Assembly: GCA_036378675.1 (NCBI GenBank)
Contig: DASUWA010000054.1
Location: 62,001-126,000, forward strand
Length of the DNA stretch: 64,000 nt
Source of the DNA: Acidimicrobiales bacterium
GTDB lineage: Bacteria > Actinomycetota > Acidimicrobiia > Acidimicrobiales > Palsa-688
Direction of reading: 5' to 3'
Positions 44,218 through 52,563 of the stretch are shown here, one piece after another. Position 1 is the stretch's first letter, and each line of letters begins with the position of its first letter. A program made the translations under genes and the position numbers. Below the pieces are notes generated by a model. That model was not told where the DNA came from. It saw only the letters and a program-made list of their open reading frames with translations, and did not search any database.

Positions 44218-44233
44218 TGAGGGAAGAGTCGTT

Positions 44234-44249
44234 AAGGCCGGCCGGCCTT
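44234..44249 (-). terminator. 16-bp perfect palindrome between coxG and DUF501-ppx
   Basis: AAGGCCGG/CCGGCCTT, directly after the coxG stop. It marks the junction of the cox block with the housekeeping genes and may end or process the cox transcript. Confidence 0.5.
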
Positions 44250-45061
44250 TAGGGAAGCACGGCCGAGGCGATCCGCTTGAGCCTGCGGGCCCTTCCGCGT
44301 GCGATGACGACAAGGATCAACACGACTACCCCGGCTGCGGGAACGAGTCGCTTCAACGTCGAGCCTCCGGCCATGGCAAGTAGGTCCACCGGCTCGGCTT
44401 CCGGTCCTTCGATGCGTCTCGGCCCTGTTGCGGCCGAGCCGTTGGTCGACGGCGATTCCGCGGAGTCGCCAACGACGCCGGCCTTGACGGCGGCTTCGGC
44501 CAGACCGGTCGCCGCGGCCGCGGCGCTAATCGAGCCGGGGTCGGGCTGTCCCGCCTCAGCTGTATCCGGGCTTTCGTTCGAGCCTGCGGTTTCCGGGGCT
44601 CCACCGCCACCGCCGGTATTCGATGCGAGGTCGGCTTCGAGGGCATCGACGAACTGTCCGAGCAGCTTGGTGCTGACCTCGCCGAGCACCCCGCGACCGA
44701 ACTGGGCCACCTTGCCGGTGACCGTCAGGTCGGTGACCACGCTGACCTTGGTGCCGTCGCCGTCTGGCTGCATCGCGACGCTGATGGTGGCGCTCGCGTT
44801 TCCCTGGCCGCGCGTGTCACGCCCCGAAGCCGAGAGCACGACCTTCCCCGCCGCTTCGTCACGTTCGACGAACTTGGCGACTCCTTTGTACTGAGCGGTT
44901 ATCGGGCCGACCTTGACCTTCACCACCCCGCGGTACTCATCGCCCTCGACCTCCTGGAGCTGTGCGCCCGGAAGCATCGGTGCGATCCGCTCGACGTCGG
45001 TGAGAACCTTCCAGGCGTCGGGCACCGATATGCCCACCCTGAAGTCGTTGGTCAGCTCCAT
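44249..45061 (-). CDS. CoxG-like carbon monoxide dehydrogenase subunit G (SRPBCC)
   Basis: 270 residues from ATG 45061. CoxG-like SRPBCC domain (MELTNDFRVGISVPDAWKVL, LPGAQLQEVEG, KVGPITAQYKG) followed by an acidic linker and a C-terminal membrane anchor (about 242-262). CoxG recruits the molybdenum hydroxylase to the membrane. Last gene of the cox operon, overlapping the nucleotidyltransferase by 10 bp. Confidence 0.9.
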   Translation of the reverse strand: MELTNDFRVGISVPDAWKVLTDVERIAPMLPGAQLQEVEGDEYRGVVKVKVGPITAQYKGVAKFVERDEAAGKVVLSASGRDTRGQGNASATISVAMQPDGDGTKVSVVTDLTVTGKVAQFGRGVLGEVSTKLLGQFVDALEADLASNTGGGGGAPETAGSNESPDTAEAGQPDPGSISAAAAATGLAEAAVKAGVVGDSAESPSTNGSAATGPRRIEGPEAEPVDLLAMAGGSTLKRLVPAAGVVVLILVVIARGRARRLKRIASAVLP

Positions 45062-45618
45062 TTGCGCAAATCCTCTCGAGTGTCGATGTCTACCGGGTCG
45101 CCTTCGCAGGGGACTTCCTGGACCAGCTCCGGCCGGTGCCGGAACACCGATCGGGCTCCCTCGTCGCCGGCGGAGGGAAGCAGGTCCCACACTGCGGCCG
45201 AAAGCCTGACCGGATTACGGCGAATCCCATCGTAGGTGGCAACAGCTATCGGTGCGTCGCTGGTTGCTATGGCGCGCCACGCCGACGCGGGTATGAGCGG
45301 CTGGTCGGCCAGGCCCACGACGATCGCGCCGAGCCCTTCTTCGCGTGCAGTCCTCACGGCCGTTTGGAGCGAGGTCGCCTGGCCATCAGCCCACCCTGTG
45401 TTGGTGATGAGCCTGGCCCCGGCCGGGAGCGAACCGGAGAGGTCCAGCGCGCCGGACACCACCCAAGTGGGACCTATCGCCGAGTCGACCGCGGCCTGAA
45501 CCGCCCATGAAACGAGCGGCCGTCCCCGGAACGGCGCCAGCAGCTTGAGTCCCTGGCCGGACCCGTCGAAGCGCCGGCCGCCGCCGGCCGCCAGAACCAC
45601 TGCCGCGGTGGCGGTCAG
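45052..45618 (-). CDS. MobA/MocA-like nucleotidyltransferase (CTG start)
   Basis: 188 residues. TAAVVLAAGGGRRFDG and GLADQPLIPASAW mark the MobA-like NTP transferase family, which makes molybdenum cofactor cytosine or guanine dinucleotide for molybdenum hydroxylases. No in-frame ATG, GTG or TTG gives a complete strand 1. CTG 45618 overlaps the upstream TGA (CTGA), as the other genes of this operon overlap with GTGA; I call this as the start. Confidence 0.82.
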   Translation of the reverse strand: MTATAAVVLAAGGGRRFDGSGQGLKLLAPFRGRPLVSWAVQAAVDSAIGPTWVVSGALDLSGSLPAGARLITNTGWADGQATSLQTAVRTAREEGLGAIVVGLADQPLIPASAWRAIATSDAPIAVATYDGIRRNPVRLSAAVWDLLPSAGDEGARSVFRHRPELVQEVPCEGDPVDIDTREDLRKWS

Positions 45619-46469
45619 ACCTGACCACCCGTGCCCGGACCGCCTGCGCCCGAGCCGCCTGTAACGGCAAGATCCCCGTGAATGGCGCCGAGCTTGTCCC
45701 GCAGCGATGGCGCGGGACGGCCGGTCCGAAGCGCAATGATCTCCGCGCAAATGGCGACCGCTGTCTCTTCTGGTGTCCGGGCGCCGATGTCGAGGCCGAT
45801 GGGGCCCATCACCCGGGCGAGGCCCGCGTCGTCTACTCCGGCCTCGCGCAGCCGTGACTCCCGATCCTCGGTCGTGCGGCGCGAACCCATCGCCCCGAGA
45901 TATCCGACCCGGGTGCGCAGCGCGGCGACGATCGCCGGCACGTCGAACTTCGGGTCGTGGGTGAGAACGCACACCACGTCGCGCGGCCCGAGGGTTTCGC
46001 CAATATCGTCGAGATGCTTGTCCGGCCAGGCGACGACGACTTCGTCCGCCATGGGGAAGCGCGCCGTGGTCGCGAACACCGGCCTCGCGTCGCACACGGT
46101 CACTCTGTAGCCCAGGACCTTCGCCACCTTGGCCAGCGCAGCGGTGAAGTCGACCGCCCCGAAAATGACCATCTTCGGCGGCGGAGCGAACGACTCGATG
46201 AAGACCGATACGTCCCGGGCACGGGCTTCGCCGTGCAGCCCGTAGTGGCGGGTGGCTGTCAGGCCGGCCGCGAGCTCGCCTTCCGCGTCTCGGGCGACGA
46301 CCCGGTCGAGGTCGGGATCGCCAAGGGTGCCGAGCAATTCCCGGGGCGGCCCGGGAAGCAGCAGCAACTTCCCGCCGAGCAACTCGTCGGGACCTTCGAC
46401 CACCTCCGCAAGCGCCGCCGGCTCCTCCCGACGGAGAGCCTCGGCCAACCTCTCGAACATGGAGGTCAC
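45615..46469 (-). CDS. XdhC-family protein (Rossmann domain)
   Basis: 284 residues from GTG 46469, overlapping the upstream stop (GTGA); ATG 46460 is also possible. C-terminal XdhC Rossmann domain: VCVLTHDPKFDVPAI, GYLGAMGSRRTTEDR. XdhC-type proteins insert the sulfurated molybdenum cofactor into the hydroxylase. The preceding gene encodes the separate XdhC/CoxI N-terminal domain. Confidence 0.88.
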   Translation of the reverse strand: MTSMFERLAEALRREEPAALAEVVEGPDELLGGKLLLLPGPPRELLGTLGDPDLDRVVARDAEGELAAGLTATRHYGLHGEARARDVSVFIESFAPPPKMVIFGAVDFTAALAKVAKVLGYRVTVCDARPVFATTARFPMADEVVVAWPDKHLDDIGETLGPRDVVCVLTHDPKFDVPAIVAALRTRVGYLGAMGSRRTTEDRESRLREAGVDDAGLARVMGPIGLDIGARTPEETAVAICAEIIALRTGRPAPSLRDKLGAIHGDLAVTGGSGAGGPGTGGQV

Positions 46470-46783
46470 CAGTCGAGCGGCTCCACGAAGACCCGGATGG
46501 TTCCGCCGCACGTCAATCCGACCGCGAAGGCTTCGTCGTCCGAGTAGCCGAAGGTGCACAGCCTGGGCACACCATCGCCGCCGAGCACGTCCAGCGCCTC
46601 GGTCACCACTGCGCCTTCGACGCATCCTCCCGACACCGAACCCGCGACCTCGCCGGCCTCGGACACTGCCATCGTCGCTCCCGGCAGTCGGGGCCCGGAA
46701 CCGTCGAGACCGACCACGCGAGCCAAGGCGACCCTCTTCCCTTCGCCCTTCCAGCGCTCGATGTCTTTCAGAACTTCCTTCAC
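46466..46783 (-). CDS. XdhC/CoxI N-terminal domain protein
   Basis: 105 residues. SGPRLPGATMAVSEAGEVAGSVSGGCVEGAVVTEAL is the XdhC/CoxI N-terminal domain with the conserved Cys in GGCVEG. Probably acts with the Rossmann-domain XdhC protein encoded next. Overlaps coxE by 4 bp. Confidence 0.9.
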   Translation of the reverse strand: MKEVLKDIERWKGEGKRVALARVVGLDGSGPRLPGATMAVSEAGEVAGSVSGGCVEGAVVTEALDVLGGDGVPRLCTFGYSDDEAFAVGLTCGGTIRVFVEPLDW

Positions 46784-47955
46784 GAGACTGACTCCTTGCC
46801 TGAGATCACCAGCTTGTTGGTCCTGGTAACCGGCTCCGTGCCCGCGATGACGCCGGCCAGTTGCTCCAGCGACATGACTGCGTGTCCTTCCACGAACTGG
46901 TGAATGTACGGCAAGGCCGAAGCCATCCCTCGCGCAAGCGGCGCGTACCCCGGTGATGCTTTGAGAGGGTTCACCCAGACCACCCGGTGAGCGACTCGGG
47001 ACAAACGGGCCATTTCGCTACCGACCAGCTCGGGGTCGCCCCGGTCCCATCCGTCGGAGCAGACGACGACAATCGAGCCGCGCGCCATGCCTCGCACGCC
47101 CCAGCGGTCGTTGAATTCCTGCAGCACAGAGCCGATCCGGGTCCCGCCCGACCAGTCCTCGACGGATCCTGTGGCCGAGCCCAAGGCTGCATCAGGATCA
47201 CGGCAGGCGAGCTGCTTGGTGATCCTGGTCAGCCTGGTACCGAAGGCGAAGACCTCGACCTGGCCGATCCTCCGGGATCCCACCGCTGCGTGAGCGAACC
47301 TGGCCAGCGCTCGCGCGTATGGCTCCATGCTCCCGGAAACATCAAGCAGGAAAACGACCCTCCGCGGGCGCATCACTTCCACCTTCCACGCCCGCTCTAT
47401 CGGGACGCCGCCGCGGCGCAGGTTGCGCCGAACGGTGCCTCGCAGGTCGGGATGGCCGCGACCGTGACCGCGCGCTGGACGGCGCCGGCGCGACGGGCGG
47501 AGCTCGGACGACACCCGAAGAGCCGAGATCAAGCGCCGGGCCTGCGCCCACTCGGACTGGTTCAGTCTGGCCAGATCACGACGGCGCAGCACCTCGACGG
47601 CCGAGTACCGAACCGCGAGAACTTCGCCCGCAGGCGACACGCCCTGGGGCTCGTCTTCGCCGCCGGCGTCTTCATCGTCGACGCCCAGGCTGAGGGGCGG
47701 CGGCTCGGAGACGGCGTCCAACACGCCCGCCACTCGGTTGCGCCAGTACGAATCGAAGACACGATCGAAGGTGCGGACGTCCTCGGGTCGGCGAACGAGC
47801 GTTGCCCGGCCGGCCCAATAAACGCGACCTTCGTCTTCGAGCCCGACCCGCGACAAGGCGTTCGCGAACGTAACGACGGATCCGGTCGGCACGATCAACC
47901 CCGCGCCGCGCAACGCGACGCAGAACCCGGTCACTATCCGGTCGGCTGCAGCCAC
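46780..47955 (-). CDS. CoxE-like von Willebrand factor A protein
   Basis: 391 residues. VFLLDVSGSMEPYAR near residue 200 is the metal-ion-dependent adhesion site of a VWA domain. CoxE works with the MoxR-type ATPase CoxD to mature the active site. GTG start with AAGAA before it. The C-terminus ends near the CoxI start. Confidence 0.88.
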   Translation of the reverse strand: MAAADRIVTGFCVALRGAGLIVPTGSVVTFANALSRVGLEDEGRVYWAGRATLVRRPEDVRTFDRVFDSYWRNRVAGVLDAVSEPPPLSLGVDDEDAGGEDEPQGVSPAGEVLAVRYSAVEVLRRRDLARLNQSEWAQARRLISALRVSSELRPSRRRRPARGHGRGHPDLRGTVRRNLRRGGVPIERAWKVEVMRPRRVVFLLDVSGSMEPYARALARFAHAAVGSRRIGQVEVFAFGTRLTRITKQLACRDPDAALGSATGSVEDWSGGTRIGSVLQEFNDRWGVRGMARGSIVVVCSDGWDRGDPELVGSEMARLSRVAHRVVWVNPLKASPGYAPLARGMASALPYIHQFVEGHAVMSLEQLAGVIAGTEPVTRTNKLVISGKESVS

Positions 47956-47961
47956 GTTTCT

Positions 47962-48864
47962 TCAGATCCCCCTGCGGAGCGCCGCGCGCACCAGCTCGTC
48001 GACTCCGGTGGCTCTGACCCGCTGCTGGTCCTCCTGGTACTTGAGGACCGTACCGAGGGTGAGGTCGAGAGTCCGTGCGTCTATGTCGCTGCAACCGAGC
48101 GCAGCAAGCGAAGCCGCCCAATCGATCGATTCGGCAACGCCGGGAGGCTTGTAGAGGTGCATACCGCGCAGCGCTTCGACCGCGCCTGCCACTTGCCGGG
48201 CCAGCTCGGGCACGGCCTCTGGAGCCCTGAGTCGCACGATCGCGACCTCGCGATCGAAATCCGGGTGCTCGACCCAGTGATAGAGGCAGCGCCGCTTGAG
48301 CGCGTCGTGAACGTCGCGGGTCCGGTTCGACGTGATGATGACCAGCGGCGGCTCAATAGCCTTGAAGGTTCCAAGCTCGGGAATGGTCACCGCGTATTCG
48401 GAGAGAAACTCGAGGAGGAACGCCTCGAACTCATCGTCGGAACGGTCGACCTCGTCGATGAGGAGCACCGGAGGTGCGTCGGCAGTGTGATCGATCGCCC
48501 GAAGGAGGGGCCGCCTGACCAGGAAACGCTCGGAGTAGACGTCGTCCTCGACCGCCGCCGCGCCTCCGGACTCGGCAGCCCGCAGATGCAGAAGCTGGCG
48601 GGCGTAGTCCCACTCGTAAACCGCCTGCGAGACGTCGATCCCCTCGTAGCACTGCAGTCGCAACAGTTCCCCGCCGGTCCACGCCGACAGGACCTTGGCG
48701 ACCTCGGTCTTCCCCACACCTGCGTCGCCCTCCAGAAAGAGCGGACGGTGCAGAACGACTGCAAGGAATATCGACGTCGCCAAGCCCTCGTCGGCGAGGT
48801 ATCCCTGGCCGGCGAGGGCGTCCGAAACGTCGTCTACCGTCAGCTGGCTGGTCGAAGCGGCCAC
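47962..48864 (-). CDS. CoxD-like MoxR AAA+ ATPase
   Basis: 300 residues. Walker A GDAGVGKT (46-53), Walker B LLIDEVDRSDDEFE and VIITSNRTRDVHDALKRRC are typical of MoxR ATPases of the CoxD type, which activate the copper- or sulfur-containing molybdenum centre. GTG start. Lies 6 bp before coxE. Confidence 0.9.
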   Translation of the reverse strand: MAASTSQLTVDDVSDALAGQGYLADEGLATSIFLAVVLHRPLFLEGDAGVGKTEVAKVLSAWTGGELLRLQCYEGIDVSQAVYEWDYARQLLHLRAAESGGAAAVEDDVYSERFLVRRPLLRAIDHTADAPPVLLIDEVDRSDDEFEAFLLEFLSEYAVTIPELGTFKAIEPPLVIITSNRTRDVHDALKRRCLYHWVEHPDFDREVAIVRLRAPEAVPELARQVAGAVEALRGMHLYKPPGVAESIDWAASLAALGCSDIDARTLDLTLGTVLKYQEDQQRVRATGVDELVRAALRRGI

Positions 48865-48873
48865 GCCTACAGG

Positions 48874-49698
48874 CTAAGCGACACCTGCTTCTTGTAGCGC
48901 TCTGCGAACGAGGACGGTCGCGAGGTGCCTGCGATAGTCGGCGCTCGCATTGAGGTCCTCGGGCGGATCGAGTCCGTCGGAAGCGTGTGCCGCGGCCTCG
49001 CTCGCGGAGGCCCCCGACCCGAGAGCCGACTCCACCGAGGTCGCGCGCAAGGGGGTCGGGCCCATGTTCACCAGGGCCACACCCGGGCGTTCTCCAGCGA
49101 CGGCGGCGACGCCGACGATCGCCCAATCCTGTGCCCGCCGGTTGAACTTCTGGAACGACCATCCCGATCCCGTCGCCTTCGGGAGGTTGATCTCGGTGAG
49201 GATTTCGTCCGGCCGCAAAGCGGTCTCCAGAAAACCCTCGAAGAAGTCGCCGGCATCGATCTCTCTCCTCCCTCCGGGCCCCTCCGCGACGAACGTCGCC
49301 CCGAGCGCGAGACATGCCGCTGGTAGGTCGGAAGCCGGATCGCCGTGAGCTATCGAACCACCGATAGTGCCACGGTGGCGAACCTGCGGATCGCCGACCT
49401 GGCTGGCGACGTGCGCGAGTAGCGGCGCATGCGACTTCAACAACTCGTTGGTCTCGAGGTCGCGATGGCGGGTCAGTGCGCCGACTGAGATCTGTCCGTT
49501 GCTCTCCCTGACGTACGAGAGGTCACCCAGCCGGCCGATGTCGACCAGCAACGACGGCGCCGCAAGCCGAAGCTTCATCAGAGGCAGCAACGAATGACCA
49601 CCCGCTATGAGCTTGGCGTCCTCACCGCCGTCGGAGAGAAACTGCAATGCCTCCTGCAGGCTGGAAGCGCGGCAGTAGTCGAAAGCGGCCGGTATCAC
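48874..49698 (-). CDS. CoxM-like FAD-binding subunit of molybdenum hydroxylase
   Basis: 274 residues from GTG 49698 (overlaps the coxL stop, GTGA). FAD-binding motifs AGGHSLLPLMKLR (32-44) and TIGGSIAHGDPASD (111-124) are intact. Medium subunit of the three-subunit hydroxylase; passes electrons from the molybdenum and iron-sulfur subunits to the acceptor. Cytoplasmic. Confidence 0.93.
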   Translation of the reverse strand: MIPAAFDYCRASSLQEALQFLSDGGEDAKLIAGGHSLLPLMKLRLAAPSLLVDIGRLGDLSYVRESNGQISVGALTRHRDLETNELLKSHAPLLAHVASQVGDPQVRHRGTIGGSIAHGDPASDLPAACLALGATFVAEGPGGRREIDAGDFFEGFLETALRPDEILTEINLPKATGSGWSFQKFNRRAQDWAIVGVAAVAGERPGVALVNMGPTPLRATSVESALGSGASASEAAAHASDGLDPPEDLNASADYRRHLATVLVRRALQEAGVA

Positions 49699-52064
49699 TG
49701 GCTTACCTCCTTCAGCGCCTGCCACACCCGTTGAGGGCTGGCCGGCATGGTTATGTCATGGACCCCGTAAGGGGCGAGCGCGTCGCAGATCGCGTTGATG
49801 ACTGCCGGCGTCGAGCCGATCGTCCCGGCCTCTCCGACGCCTTTCACTCCCATCGGGTTGGTGGGGCTCGGCGTCACCGTGTGGTCGGTTTCGAAGCTCG
49901 GCACTTCCGCGGCAGACGGCACGAGGTAGTCGATCAGACTCGAGGAGACCAGGTTGCCTTCCTCGTCGTAGGAAGCTTCCTCCCACAGCGCCTGCGCGAC
50001 CCCCTGGACGATTCCACCGTGGATCTGCCCTTCGACGATCATCGGGTTGATCTGGTTGCCGCAGTCGTCGACTGCGACGTAGCGCTCTAGTCGCACCGCG
50101 CCGGTTTCTGTGTCCACCTCGACCACTGCGACGTGGGTCCCGAAAGGGAAAGTGAAGTTCGGCGGGTCGTAATGGCTGGACGCCTCGAGGTTCGGCTCCA
50201 TCCCGTCCGGCAGGTTGTGCGCCGTGAAAGCCTCGAAGGCCACCGCTGCGAGCGGCATCGCCCGGTCGGGTGAGCCCTTGACACTGAACTCCCCGCCAAC
50301 GAATTCGATGTCGTCCTCCGCGGCTTCGAGTTGGTGGGCCGCGATCTTGCGGGCTTTGCCGATCACCCGATCGGTCGCAAGGAAGACCGCTGTACCGCCG
50401 ACCGACAGAGAACGAGAACCGTAGGTATCGAGTCCGTAAGGCGAGGTCGCGGTGTCCCCGTGGATCACCTCAACGTCTTCGGGGGCGACTCCGAGCTTGT
50501 CGGCGACGATCATCGACCACGAAGTCACGTGTCCCTGGCCGTGGGGTGACGACCCGGTCACCACCTGAGCCTTGCCGGTCGGCAAGATGCGCACGGTTGC
50601 GGCCTCCCAGCCACCGGCGCCGAAGTTCAGCGACGCAAGCACCCGGCTCGGTGCCAGGCCGCACATCTCGCAGTATGACGAGAGGCCGATTCCGATCTGG
50701 CGGGTGTCCTTCGATTCCCGCCGGCGAGCTTGCTCAGCCCTCAGGTCGTCGTAGTGAGCGAGATGGAGGCACCGCTCGAGGGCTCCCGCGTAGTTCCCGC
50801 TGTCGTAGACGAGCCCGGCGACCGAGTTGTAGGGGAACTTGTCGGCCGCGATGAAGTTCCGCCTTCGGATCTCGGCCGGGTCGGCGCTCACTTTTGCCGC
50901 AAGCGCGTCGATCGCCCGCTCGATCGCGTAGGTGGCTTCCGGTCGTCCTGCCCCGCGGTACGCGTCGGTCGGGGTCTTGGTCGTGAAAACCCCGGTACAC
51001 GAAAAAGAGTACGCACCGACGTCGTAGACCCCGCCGTACAGGAACGCTCCCAACAGCGGAATGCCGGGCGTTACCAGCTGCAGGTAGGCGCCCAAGTCCG
51101 CGAGCAGCTTGACGCGAACTGCGGTTATTTTCCCGGTCTTGTCGGCGGCCAGCTCTATGTGCTGGACCTGTCCACGACCCTGAATGGTGGCCTGCGAGTG
51201 TTCCGTCCGCTCCTCCACCCATCGCACCGGGTGGCGCATCTTTCGGGCGAGTGCGAGTGCAAGCGCCTCCTCGGCATAAACGTTCAGTTTGCATCCGAAG
51301 CCCCCGCCGACCGCGGGGGCCACCACGCGGAGGCTGGTCTCCGAGACGCCGACGGAAAGGGAAAGCATCACTTTGAGGATGTGCGGAATCTGGGTCGAGG
51401 AATAGACAGTGAAGTCCCCTCCGAACGGGTGCGGAACGACGACGACTCCGCGAGGTTCCATCGGAGAAGGGATCAGTCGTTGTTGCACATACCGTTCCGA
51501 CACTGTGTGCGCCGCCTCTGAGAAGGCCCTGTCCACGGCGCCCGGATCGGGATCGAGCTCCCACGTGTAGCTGACATTGCTTCCGAGGTCGTCGTGGATC
51601 ACGACCCGATCAGTCGACGCTTCCTCGAGATCGAGCACGGGTGGGAGCGGCTCGTAGTCGACGACGACCGCGTCCGCCGCGTCGTGAGCCTCATACTCGC
51701 TGTGCGCGACTACGACCGCCACGCCCTCGCCGGCGTACGACACCTTGCCGACCGCCAACGGAAGGTGGGCGGGCGTCTTCATGTCCTCGGTGACGGTCCA
51801 CGCGCAAGGAAGCGGTCCGGCCCATTCGTCGCGCAGGTCCTCACCCGTGAAGACGGCCACGACTCCCGGCATCGAGAGTGCGGCTTTGACATCGATCGAC
51901 CGGATCCGCGCGTGCGCGGCGGTGCTGCGCACCACGGCAACACTGAGCGCCCCGGGCACCGCAAGATCGGCCACGAAGCGCGCCTCGCCCGTCAGCAGCG
52001 CCGGGTCCTCCCGGCGGCGCATCCTGGTGCCTACTACCGCGGCCGGAGAATCAACGGCGGTCAC
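49695..52064 (-). CDS. CoxL-like molybdenum-binding large subunit (form II)
   Basis: 789 residues from GTG 52064 (overlaps the coxS stop). The active-site loop reads AYRGAGR (about 366), the form II signature, so this is not a true CO dehydrogenase (form I reads AYxCSFR). The catalytic Glu lies in [12 protein letters not shown] near the C-terminus. It binds molybdopterin cytosine dinucleotide and hydroxylates an unknown substrate, plausibly an aldehyde or aromatic heterocycle. Confidence 0.92.
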   Translation of the reverse strand: MTAVDSPAAVVGTRMRRREDPALLTGEARFVADLAVPGALSVAVVRSTAAHARIRSIDVKAALSMPGVVAVFTGEDLRDEWAGPLPCAWTVTEDMKTPAHLPLAVGKVSYAGEGVAVVVAHSEYEAHDAADAVVVDYEPLPPVLDLEEASTDRVVIHDDLGSNVSYTWELDPDPGAVDRAFSEAAHTVSERYVQQRLIPSPMEPRGVVVVPHPFGGDFTVYSSTQIPHILKVMLSLSVGVSETSLRVVAPAVGGGFGCKLNVYAEEALALALARKMRHPVRWVEERTEHSQATIQGRGQVQHIELAADKTGKITAVRVKLLADLGAYLQLVTPGIPLLGAFLYGGVYDVGAYSFSCTGVFTTKTPTDAYRGAGRPEATYAIERAIDALAAKVSADPAEIRRRNFIAADKFPYNSVAGLVYDSGNYAGALERCLHLAHYDDLRAEQARRRESKDTRQIGIGLSSYCEMCGLAPSRVLASLNFGAGGWEAATVRILPTGKAQVVTGSSPHGQGHVTSWSMIVADKLGVAPEDVEVIHGDTATSPYGLDTYGSRSLSVGGTAVFLATDRVIGKARKIAAHQLEAAEDDIEFVGGEFSVKGSPDRAMPLAAVAFEAFTAHNLPDGMEPNLEASSHYDPPNFTFPFGTHVAVVEVDTETGAVRLERYVAVDDCGNQINPMIVEGQIHGGIVQGVAQALWEEASYDEEGNLVSSSLIDYLVPSAAEVPSFETDHTVTPSPTNPMGVKGVGEAGTIGSTPAVINAICDALAPYGVHDITMPASPQRVWQALKEVSQ

Positions 52065-52537
52065 GTGATCGCCCCCACCGTCGAGCCCTTCGCGGCAGCG
52101 AGGACCGCCTGCACGATGTTGTGGTAGCCGGTACAGCGGCAGAGGTTCCCCTCGAGCCCTTCCCTCACCTCCCGTTCGGTAGGGTCGGGATGCTCTTTCA
52201 ACAGAGACACCGCGGCCATCACCATGCCCGGCGTGCAGTACCCACACTGGAGTGCGTGGTTCTCGCGGAAGGCCTCCTGCATCGGGTGCATCCGATCGCC
52301 GTCCGCCAAGCCCTCGATGGTCGTGATGTCCATGCCGTCGGCCTGGGCGGCCAGCATGGTGCACGACTTGACCGACTCCCCGTTCAACAGAAGGGTGCAC
52401 GCGCCGCACGAAGAGGTGTCGCATCCGATGTTCGTCCCCGTCAACCCGACGACGTCGCGGATGTAGTGGACCAGCAAAGTGCGAGGCTCGACGTCGTGCT
52501 CGCGCACCTCGCCGTTCACGGTCATTGAAATCTTCAT
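52061..52537 (-). CDS. CoxS-like [2Fe-2S] small subunit of molybdenum hydroxylase
   Basis: 158 residues from ATG 52537 with GGGGGA before it. The plant-type cluster uses Cys39, Cys44, Cys47, Cys59; the second cluster uses Cys98, Cys101, Cys133, Cys135. Probably serves both large subunits encoded on either side. Confidence 0.95.
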   Translation of the reverse strand: MKISMTVNGEVREHDVEPRTLLVHYIRDVVGLTGTNIGCDTSSCGACTLLLNGESVKSCTMLAAQADGMDITTIEGLADGDRMHPMQEAFRENHALQCGYCTPGMVMAAVSLLKEHPDPTEREVREGLEGNLCRCTGYHNIVQAVLAAAKGSTVGAIT

Positions 52538-52563
52538 AGCTTCCCCCTTGTCTCTCTCAAAGA

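Noticed and set aside
46987-48897. 636-codon plus-strand open frame across coxE and coxD
   Set aside because: Shadow of two well-supported genes on the other strand; no recognisable protein features.
49695-52064. True (form I) CO dehydrogenase
   Set aside because: Both large subunits have AYRGAGR and not the AYxCSFR loop of form I, so CO oxidation should not be inferred from the cox-type names.
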